Shown piece after piece: positions 53,648-61,933 of a stretch of 64,000 nucleotides of DNA. Origin of the DNA: Ralstonia mannitolilytica (GTDB lineage Bacteria; Pseudomonadota; Gammaproteobacteria; Burkholderiales; Burkholderiaceae); contig NZ_CAJPVG010000008.1 of NCBI RefSeq assembly GCF_905397375.1, positions 162,045 to 226,044 on the forward strand. Reading direction: 5' to 3'. Each line of letters starts with the position of its first letter. Position 1 is the first letter of the stretch. The translations under genes were made by a program, and so were the position numbers. The notes below the pieces were generated by a model. It saw only the letters and a program-made list of their open reading frames with translations. It had not been told where the DNA came from and ran no database searches.

Positions 53648-55113
53648 CAGGCTGCGCCGAGTTTCTTCTTCAGCAGTTCGTTGACTTGTGCGGGGTTGGC
53701 CTTGCCGCGCGTGGCCTTCATGGCCTGGCCCACCAGCGCGTTGAATGCCTTCTCCTTGCCGGCGCGGAATTCCTCGACCGACTTGGCATTGGCGGCCAGC
53801 ACGTCGTCGATGATCTTCTCCAGCTCGCCGGAATCGGACATCTGCTTCAGGCCCTTCTCGGCGATGATCGCGTCGGCATCGCCGCCGTGTTCGCCGGCCC
53901 ACATGGCGGGGAAGACGTCCTTCTTGGCCGTGTTGTTGCTGATCGTGCCGTCGGCAATGCGCGCGAGCAGCTTGGCGAGTTGCGCGGGCGACACCGGCGC
54001 GGCATCGATCTCCAGATCGGCGCGGTTCAGGTTCGAGGCCACCTCGCCCATGATCCAGTTGGCCGCGGCCTTGGCATTGGCAGCGCCCGCATCCGCCACG
54101 ACGGCTTCAAAGTACGCCGCCGTCGCCTTGGTGGCGGTGAGGATGCTGGCGTCGTACTTCGGCAGGCCGTAGGCCGATTCAAAGCGCGCGGCCATGGCGG
54201 CCGGCAGTTCGGGCAGCGTGGCGCGCACGCGCTCGATCCAATCGTCGCCAATGACGAGCGGCAGCAGGTCTGGGTCGGGAAAGTAGCGGTAATCCTGCGC
54301 GTCTTCCTTGCTGCGCATCGAGCGCGTTTCCTTGCGGTCCGGATCGTACAGGCGCGTTTCCTGCACCACGGTGCCGCCGTCTTCGATCAGCTCGATCTGG
54401 CGGCGCACTTCGTAGTTGATCGCCTCTTCCAGGAAGCGGAACGAGTTCAGGTTCTTGATTTCGCAGCGCGTGCCGAACGGCGCATCCGGGCCCGGGCGCA
54501 CCGACACGTTCGCGTCGCAACGGAAGCTGCCTTCCTGCATGTTGCCGTCGCAGATGCCAAGCCACACCACCAGCGCGTGCAGCGCCTTGGCGTAAGCAAC
54601 GGCCTCGGCAGCGCTGCGCATGTCGGGCTCGGTCACGATTTCCAGCAGCGGCGTGCCGGCGCGGTTCAGGTCGATGCCCGTCATGCCGGCAAAGTCTTCG
54701 TGCAGCGATTTGCCGGCGTCTTCTTCCAGGTGCGCACGCGTCAGTTGCACGGTCTTCTCGTACCCGGGCTGGCCGTTCTTGCCTTCCACCTGGAAGGTCA
54801 GCGAGCCGCCCTGCACCACCGGAATCTCGTACTGGCTGATCTGGTAGCCCTTGGGCAGATCGGGGTAGAAGTAATTCTTGCGCGCGAAGATGCTCTTGGG
54901 CGCGATCTTGGCGCCGATCGCCAGGCCGAACGTGATGGCGCGCTCAACGGCGCCCTTGTTCAGCACCGGCAGTACGCCCGGCAGCGCCAGATCCACCGGC
55001 GCGGCCTGCGTGTTGGGCTCGGCACCGAAGGCGGTGGAGGCGCCGGAGAAAATCTTCGAGACCGTCGAGAGCTGCGTGTGCGTCTCGAGGCCGATCACCA
55101 CTTCCCATTGCAT
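53647..55113 (-). CDS. gatB: Aspartyl/glutamyl-tRNA amidotransferase subunit B
   Basis: 488 aa. The cradle domain has the starting MQWEVVIGLETHTQL, IFARKNYFYPDLPKGYQISQ, EEDAGKS and GTRCEIKNLNSFRF; a helical domain and the C-terminal YqeY-like tRNA-binding tail follow. It phosphorylates tRNA-bound Asp/Glu and accepts ammonia from GatA. Unlike the usual gatCAB order it is separated from gatA by two unrelated genes and followed by the DUF484 gene. Confidence 0.98.
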   Translation of the reverse strand: MQWEVVIGLETHTQLSTVSKIFSGASTAFGAEPNTQAAPVDLALPGVLPVLNKGAVERAITFGLAIGAKIAPKSIFARKNYFYPDLPKGYQISQYEIPVVQGGSLTFQVEGKNGQPGYEKTVQLTRAHLEEDAGKSLHEDFAGMTGIDLNRAGTPLLEIVTEPDMRSAAEAVAYAKALHALVVWLGICDGNMQEGSFRCDANVSVRPGPDAPFGTRCEIKNLNSFRFLEEAINYEVRRQIELIEDGGTVVQETRLYDPDRKETRSMRSKEDAQDYRYFPDPDLLPLVIGDDWIERVRATLPELPAAMAARFESAYGLPKYDASILTATKATAAYFEAVVADAGAANAKAAANWIMGEVASNLNRADLEIDAAPVSPAQLAKLLARIADGTISNNTAKKDVFPAMWAGEHGGDADAIIAEKGLKQMSDSGELEKIIDDVLAANAKSVEEFRAGKEKAFNALVGQAMKATRGKANPAQVNELLKKKLGAA

Positions 55114-55192
55114 GTTGCGTGTGTCCTGTCGATTGTTGTGGTGTGAATGTCTAGGTACTCAGGTATTCGTGTGTTCGTGTACTGCCGTGCGG

Positions 55193-56158
55193 TCAGGGGC
55201 GGGGCGCATCGAGCCATGCCGCGAGCTTCGCGAATGCCGCTTCGCGCGCGGCCGGATCGCCGCCGACCGTGACGGTGCCGTGCCGGCGCCCACTCGGGAT
55301 GCCGCTGCGCTCCTTGACCGGCGCCGTACCATCAAAACCGTGGTACGCGCCGCCAAACACGTCCAGCTCGAAACGCGCCTGCGGCTGCCGCGCCAGCACG
55401 GCCGCCTGCAAGGCCTGGCAGTGATCGGCCGGCGTCCAGTCGTCGTTGCCGCCGGCCAGCAGCAGCAACGGCGCGTTCAGGCGATAGTCGGACCGCTTCT
55501 GCGCCGCGACGCAGCCCGGATAGAACGCCACGGCGCGATCCACGGGCGGCGTGTCCGCAGGCCAGGCCCGGCTGCCATCGACGGCTTCGAGCACCGCCTG
55601 CGCGCCATTGGACCAGCCCAGCAGCACGATGCGGCGCGCATCCACGCCGGGCTGGCCGGCCACCCAGCGCATCGCCGCCAGAATGTCGGCGCGCCGCACG
55701 GCGCCGTCGATGTCGCGGGCGGCAAGGCGCTCGGTGCAGATGCCATGCGGCTTGCCGCGCGGCCCGAAGCTGTCGGGAAACACGACCGCATAGCCGCGCG
55801 CACGCAGCCATTGCGCATAACCGCGATACCGCGAACCGAGCGCCCTGGCGTCCGTGCCCGACGGCGTGTAGAGCCCGCTGCATCCGTGCAGCGCAATGAC
55901 CACCGGCGCACCGGCGGCAGGCACCTTTGCGGCCGGGGCGATCCAGTAGGCGGTCAACGTTTGCGGCGCGTCCTCGGCATCCTTCATGAATGCGCGAGGA
56001 ATCTCGACCGTCTGCACACCCAGCTCCGCCGACGACGGTGCGCGGGCCGCCGGCATATCCGGCAGGCCGCCTTCAGCATCCGGGGTCGGCTGAGCGAATG
56101 CCTGCAGCGACAGCGCGGCACAGGCCACGGCGGCCAGCGCGCGGAGCGATGCGGGCAT
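55193..56158 (-). CDS. Exported alpha/beta hydrolase, dienelactone hydrolase-like
   Basis: A 321-aa protein. The signal peptide (about residues 1-22, ending AFA-Q) is followed by an alpha/beta-hydrolase core: oxyanion loop IALHGCSG, nucleophile Ser in LGWSNGAQA, Asp in GGNDDWTP and His in AYHGFDG. It resembles the dienelactone hydrolase/PHB-depolymerase-like branch; the substrate is unknown. The ATG overlaps the stop of the upstream lipoprotein gene by one base, so the two form a coupled pair lying between gatA and gatB. Confidence 0.83.
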   Translation of the reverse strand: MPASLRALAAVACAALSLQAFAQPTPDAEGGLPDMPAARAPSSAELGVQTVEIPRAFMKDAEDAPQTLTAYWIAPAAKVPAAGAPVVIALHGCSGLYTPSGTDARALGSRYRGYAQWLRARGYAVVFPDSFGPRGKPHGICTERLAARDIDGAVRRADILAAMRWVAGQPGVDARRIVLLGWSNGAQAVLEAVDGSRAWPADTPPVDRAVAFYPGCVAAQKRSDYRLNAPLLLLAGGNDDWTPADHCQALQAAVLARQPQARFELDVFGGAYHGFDGTAPVKERSGIPSGRRHGTVTVGGDPAAREAAFAKLAAWLDAPRP

Positions 56159-56640
56159 CACCGGGCATTCCGGGCGCATTGGCCCGTCTGCGGGTCGAAC
56201 ATCACCGGCCAGGCTTCTTCATAGATGCCGGGCGTGCAATGCGCTTCGCAGTTGGCATGTGCCAGCGTGACGCGGCGCGGGTCCTGCCAGACCATCAGCG
56301 TGCAGTTGCCGTAGCGCTCGCGCAGCTCGATGCTGGGGCGGCGCTTGGTCTGCTGGAACGTCGACAGATCGAACTGGCACGAGCCGCGCCGGCCGACCCA
56401 CAACTGCCATTGCATGGCCGTGACGTTGTTGTCGGCCACCGTCAGCGTCGCCTGCTCGCGGAAACCGTCTTCTTCGGTCTGGCTGCAGTAGCCGTTGATG
56501 TCGATGCGGCGGTCGGAAATCGGCGGCGGCTTGGACGGCCGGCTGATGCCAGGAATCGACGGCAGCGGAATCGGCACGCATGCCGCCAGCAGGCCAGCGG
56601 CCAGCGCCAGCCCGAGTACGTTGCGGATGCGATGGTTCAT
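56158..56640 (-). CDS. Hypothetical lipoprotein
   Basis: A 160-aa protein with a lipobox LLAAC at about residues 17-21 and a strong AGGAGG site before the ATG. The mature part has a Pro-rich linker (PIPLPSIPGISRP) and a globular region with four or five Cys and several Trp (MQWQLWVGRRGSCQFDL, GNCTLMVWQDP, NCEAHC). I recognise no family. The Cys pattern suggests disulfides in the periplasm. It is coupled to the downstream hydrolase gene, so the two may act together at the envelope. Confidence 0.75.
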   Translation of the reverse strand: MNHRIRNVLGLALAAGLLAACVPIPLPSIPGISRPSKPPPISDRRIDINGYCSQTEEDGFREQATLTVADNNVTAMQWQLWVGRRGSCQFDLSTFQQTKRRPSIELRERYGNCTLMVWQDPRRVTLAHANCEAHCTPGIYEEAWPVMFDPQTGQCARNAR

Positions 56641-56683
56641 GCCTGCCTCCTGCTGCGCAGCGGGTACGTCGGTACGGCAGGGC

Positions 56684-58171
<1,488 letters not shown>

Positions 58172-58250
58172 CGAATGCGTTCGGATGGGCTGCCGGCAGC
58201 GGCCGGCGACGTCAATTTGGGGAAAGTGAATTAAAGGCGCACAGGCGCCC

Positions 58251-58264
58251 GCCGTTTAAACGGC
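58251..58264. repeat. Perfect 14-bp palindrome after gatC
   Basis: GCCGTTTAAACGGC abuts the gatC stop codon in the gatC-gatA spacer. It is too compact to be a terminator (no loop, no T-run). It could be a protein site or a chance palindrome. Confidence 0.5.
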
Positions 58265-58564
58265 CTACTCGATCACCTTGGGCACGAGGTAGAGGCCGGC
58301 TTCGGTGGCGGGTGCGCATTGCTGGTATTCGGCGCGGCGGTCGGGTTCGGTCACGGCGTCCTCGCGCAGGCGCTGGGCCTGGGGCTGGACCTGCTCGATC
58401 GGGTGGGCCATCGGCTCGATGCCGGTGGTGTCGACGGCCTGCATCTGCTCGACCAGGGCGAAGAACTGGTTGAGCTGCGTGAGTGTCTGCGCGGCCTCGC
58501 CGTCGGAGACTTCGATGCGGGCCAGGTGGGCGATGCGTTTGACGTCGGAGAGTTCGAGTGCCAT
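58265..58564 (-). CDS. gatC: Aspartyl/glutamyl-tRNA amidotransferase subunit C
   Basis: A 99-aa GatC. It has the helical N-terminus LSDVKRIAHLARIEVSD, then FFALVEQMQAVDTTGIEPMAHP and the C-terminal GLYLVPKVIE, which wraps around GatA to stabilise the complex. First gene of the gat operon, divergent from mreB, an arrangement seen in many Burkholderiales. Confidence 0.97.
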   Translation of the reverse strand: MALELSDVKRIAHLARIEVSDGEAAQTLTQLNQFFALVEQMQAVDTTGIEPMAHPIEQVQPQAQRLREDAVTEPDRRAEYQQCAPATEAGLYLVPKVIE

Positions 58565-59063
58565 CGGAGTGGATCAGTGAGTGCGGCGGCGGGCAGGACG
58601 AGCTGGTTCTGGCATGCGACGGCTACTGCGCGCAGGGCGCGCCCCGGGTCGAGCCCCGGCAGTGCCGATTTGCCGCAAATTTGGCGCCAAATGCCCGCGA
58701 AACGTACGAATTATAAGGTATGATTGCCGACTAAATTTCTAAGTCAGCAGGCGACTTCGTGCAGCCACGGACCCTCTGATTAAGTCCCGCCGGGAACCTC
58801 CCGGCCGTCGCGCCGTCAGCAGTTGGCGACACTTAATCAAAGGTTCCTTGGGGCCGCCCTCTCCGGGCGGCTCACTCCGGCAGGATGGCCAGTGCCACGG
58901 CACCCCACCGCCGACCGCCACGGAGCCCGCGACACATTCCCGGGAGCGCAGCAGCAGGATCGGACCGCATGGGCATGCCACGCGAGGTCCGCGCGTCGGT
59001 GCAGCCGTAGCACCGCGATCCTGCCGCCGTGCCGCCCATGACTCGAAACACAGGATTCATTCG
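58565..59063. other. gatC/mreB divergent intergenic region
   Basis: 499 bases without a gene. It holds a perfect 14-bp palindrome ATTTGGCGCCAAAT (58679-58692), a minus-strand TATAAT (58715-58710) suitable as the gatC -10, a plus-strand TATGAT (58719-58724) as a weak mreB -10, and a structured segment at 58777-58871 described separately. The remaining 190 nt before mreB show nothing I can name. Confidence 0.65.
58777..58871 (+). ncRNA. Candidate structured leader RNA of the mre operon
   Basis: The 9-bp closing stem TGATTAAGT (58777-58785) with ACTTAATCA (58831-58839) encloses two hairpins. One is CCGGGA/TCCCGG (58790-58804); the other is GTCGC/GCGAC with further pairing (58807-58830), so a three-way junction is possible. 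A third hairpin GCCGCCC/GGGCGGC with a 5-nt loop follows at 58853-58871, without a T-run. AU-rich closing pairs in such a GC-rich genome are unlikely to arise by chance. No known family is recognised. It would lie in a leader of about 330 nt. Confidence 0.45.
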
Positions 59064-60107
59064 ATGTTCGGCTTTTTGCGCAGCTATTTCTCCAACGATC
59101 TCGCGATCGACCTCGGCACTGCCAACACCCTGATCTACGTGCGCGACAAGGGCATCGTGCTTGACGAGCCGTCGGTGGTGGCCATTCGCCAGGAAGGCGG
59201 CCCGAGCGCCAAGAAAACCATCCAGGCTGTGGGCAAGGAAGCCAAGCAGATGCTGGGCAAGGTGCCGGGCAACATCGAGGCCATCCGCCCGATGAAGGAC
59301 GGCGTGATCGCCGACTTCACCGTCACCGAGCAGATGCTCAAGCAGTTCATCAAGATGGTGCACGACAGCAAGCTGCTGCGTCCGTCGCCGCGCATCATCA
59401 TCTGCGTGCCGTGCGGCTCGACCCAGGTCGAGCGCCGCGCCATCCGCGAATCGGCGCTGGGCGCCGGTGCATCGCAGGTCTACCTGATCGAAGAGCCGAT
59501 GGCGGCTGCCATTGGCGCCGGTCTGCCGGTGTCGGAGCCGTCGGGCTCGATGGTGGTGGACATTGGCGGCGGCACCACCGAGGTGGGCATCATCTCGCTG
59601 GGGGGCATGGTCTACAAGGGCAGCGTGCGCGTGGGCGGCGACAAGTTCGACGAGGCCATCGTCAACTACATCCGCCGCAACTACGGCATGCTGATCGGCG
59701 AGCAGACCGCCGAAGCCATCAAGAAGGAAATCGGCTCGGCCTTCCCGGGTTCGGAAGTGCGCGAGATGGAAGTGAAGGGCCGCAACCTGTCGGAAGGCAT
59801 TCCGCGCGCCTTCACGGTGTCGTCCAACGAAATCCTGGAAGCGCTGACCGATCCGCTGAACCAGATCGTGTCGTCGGTGAAGATCGCACTGGAACAGACC
59901 CCGCCGGAACTCGGCGCAGACATTGCCGAGCGCGGCATGATGCTCACGGGCGGCGGCGCACTGCTGCGCGACCTCGACCGCCTGCTGGCCGAAGAAACCG
60001 GCCTGCCGGTGCTGGTGGCAGAAGACCCGCTGACCTGCGTGGTGCGCGGCTCGGGCATGGCGCTCGAACGCATGGACAAGCTCGGCAGCATCTTCTCGTA
60101 CGAATAA
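59064..60107 (+). CDS. mreB: Rod shape-determining protein MreB
   Basis: A 347-aa bacterial actin. It has phosphate 1 AIDLGTANTLIYV, the connect region, phosphate 2 MVVDIGGGTTEVGIISLGG and the adenosine motif MLTGGGALLRDLDRLL. It forms membrane-bound filaments that guide lateral wall synthesis with MreC, MreD, RodA and PBP2. The ATG has AGGA 9 nt upstream. First gene of mreBCD-mrdA. Confidence 0.99.
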   Translation: MFGFLRSYFSNDLAIDLGTANTLIYVRDKGIVLDEPSVVAIRQEGGPSAKKTIQAVGKEAKQMLGKVPGNIEAIRPMKDGVIADFTVTEQMLKQFIKMVHDSKLLRPSPRIIICVPCGSTQVERRAIRESALGAGASQVYLIEEPMAAAIGAGLPVSEPSGSMVVDIGGGTTEVGIISLGGMVYKGSVRVGGDKFDEAIVNYIRRNYGMLIGEQTAEAIKKEIGSAFPGSEVREMEVKGRNLSEGIPRAFTVSSNEILEALTDPLNQIVSSVKIALEQTPPELGADIAERGMMLTGGGALLRDLDRLLAEETGLPVLVAEDPLTCVVRGSGMALERMDKLGSIFSYE

Positions 60108-60316
60108 CGGGACCATGCGCCACGCTCATCCGCGTTCCGTATGGATGGCTGCCCCAGCAGCCTTTGCGGTTCGCTGAGATGCGTCCCGCGCCGGTGCGCC
60201 GTGCTCCGCCCGCCCCGGGCCACTGCACCGCACCGGCGCCACCCCCAAACTGTTGCCGGCAGGCCGCCGACCTTGGTCGCGACGCGTCTGCCGCGCCTAT
60301 CTGAAGCGTCCGGGTC

Positions 60317-61369
60317 ATGGATTACTCCCCGCCGCCCCTCTTCAAGCAGGGCCCGTCCGCCACCGCGCGGCTGGTCGCCCTGCTTGCGCTTGCGCTGATG
60401 CTGCTCGTGGTCGATGCCCGCATGTCGGTACTGGGCGTGGTCCGGCAGGTCGTGTCGGTGGTGCTGTACCCCATCGAGCGCGTGGTGCTGATTCCGCGCG
60501 ATACGGTGCGTGCGGCGCTCGACTACACGCAGTCGTCCACCAAGCTGGCCACCGACAACCGCAGCCTGCGCGAATCGGCCGTCGCCCAGGCGCAGCAGTC
60601 GCTGCGCGCCACGCAGCTCGAAGCCGAGAACCGCAACCTTCGGACGCTGCTGAACCTCAAGCAGCATGCCGCGGTGCCGACCGTGGCGGCGGAAGTCCTG
60701 TACGAAGCGCGCGATCCGTACACGCAGCGCATCGTGATCGATCGCGGCTCCAAGGACGGCGTCCGCGCCGGCTATCCGGTGATCGACGACCGGGGCGTGG
60801 TCGGGCAGGTCACGCGCGTGTCGCTGTTCGAATCGCAGGTGACGCTGCTGACGGACAAGGACCAGGCGATCCCCGTGGAGGTGGTGCGCAATGGGCTGCG
60901 CAGCGTGGCCTTTGGCGGTGCCCGGCCCGGCGCGCTGGACTTGCGCTTCATGGCAGCCTCGGCCGATCTACAGCAAGGCGATCTGCTGGTGACGTCCGGC
61001 CTGGACGGCGTCTATCCAGCCGGCCTGCCGGTCGCCCGCATCACGCAGATCGAGCGCAAGGCCGACACGGCGTTCTCGCGCGTGATCTGCGAGCCCGTGG
61101 CGGGCATCCGCAGCAACCGCCACCTGCTGATCGTGAAGTACGAGTCGGGCTTCCCCCCGCCGATGGACCTGTCGCCGGCGCCCGCCGCCAAGGGCAAGAA
61201 CGCCGCGCGCGACGCCCGCGAAGAAAAGGACCGCGCCGCACGCGCAGCGGCCGAGGCGAACGTGCCGGCGCCCGCTGCGGCAGCCGCGGCCGACGACAAC
61301 ACCACGCCGCCGCGCCCTACCGACGCCGACGGCAATCCGCTGGATACCGATTCAGCGCCAAAGCGCTAA
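60317..61369 (+). CDS. mreC: Rod shape-determining protein MreC
   Basis: A 350-aa bitopic protein. A cytoplasmic N-terminus is followed by one transmembrane helix (about residues 18-35), a periplasmic coiled coil (about 70-110, ESAVAQAQQSLRATQLEAENRNL) and a double beta-barrel core. The tail of about 65 residues is Ala/Lys/Asp-rich and probably disordered. It bridges MreB/MreD to PBP2. There is a 209-nt gap behind mreB with no gene or clear terminator, so the operon is likely continuous. Confidence 0.97.
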   Translation: MDYSPPPLFKQGPSATARLVALLALALMLLVVDARMSVLGVVRQVVSVVLYPIERVVLIPRDTVRAALDYTQSSTKLATDNRSLRESAVAQAQQSLRATQLEAENRNLRTLLNLKQHAAVPTVAAEVLYEARDPYTQRIVIDRGSKDGVRAGYPVIDDRGVVGQVTRVSLFESQVTLLTDKDQAIPVEVVRNGLRSVAFGGARPGALDLRFMAASADLQQGDLLVTSGLDGVYPAGLPVARITQIERKADTAFSRVICEPVAGIRSNRHLLIVKYESGFPPPMDLSPAPAAKGKNAARDAREEKDRAARAAAEANVPAPAAAAAADDNTTPPRPTDADGNPLDTDSAPKR

Positions 61370-61384
61370 GCGAGGCCACCGACC

Positions 61385-61897
61385 ATGAACTCGCCCCAAT
61401 ACCTGCTGCGCCCGGTCAACCCCGGCTTCATCGCCTTCAGCTTCATCGTGGCGTTCCTTTTCAACCTCATGCCGTGGGGCCACACGCAGTGGATTCCCGA
61501 TCTGGTGGCGCTGGTGCTGGTGTTCTGGAACATCCACCAGCCGCGCCGCGTGGGCATGGTGGTGGCCTTTCTGCTGGGCCTGCTGATGGACGTGCACGAG
61601 GCGCGCCTGCTCGGCGAACACGCGATGGCCTACACGCTGCTGTCGTACTTTGCGATCACCATCCACCGACGGGTGCTGTGGTTCTCGGTGCTGTCGCAGG
61701 CGCTGCACGTGCTGCCGCTGCTGGTGCTGGCGCATGCCGTGCCGATCGTCATCCGGCTGCTGATGGGCGCGCATCTGCCGGACTGGCAGGTCATCCTGCC
61801 GCCGCTGATCGAGGCCGCACTGTGGCCGTTCGCCAACGCAATCCTGCTGGCACCGCAACGCCGGCCGGACAGCGTCGACGAGACCCGGCCCATCTGA
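61385..61897 (+). CDS. mreD: Rod shape-determining protein MreD
   Basis: A 170-aa inner-membrane protein with about five hydrophobic helices and the MreD features LLGLLMDVHEARLLGEHAMAYTLLSYFA. It works with MreC to activate the elongation synthases. It lies 15 nt behind mreC and 36 nt before mrdA. Confidence 0.96.
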   Translation: MNSPQYLLRPVNPGFIAFSFIVAFLFNLMPWGHTQWIPDLVALVLVFWNIHQPRRVGMVVAFLLGLLMDVHEARLLGEHAMAYTLLSYFAITIHRRVLWFSVLSQALHVLPLLVLAHAVPIVIRLLMGAHLPDWQVILPPLIEAALWPFANAILLAPQRRPDSVDETRPI

Positions 61898-61933
61898 GGC
61901 GCCCGATCTGATGCGCGTCACAGGTAGTCAGGC

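Noticed and set aside
58679..58692. Palindrome ATTTGGCGCCAAAT as a definite operator
   Set aside because: Symmetric, but no matching regulator or second copy was seen; noted in the intergenic description only.
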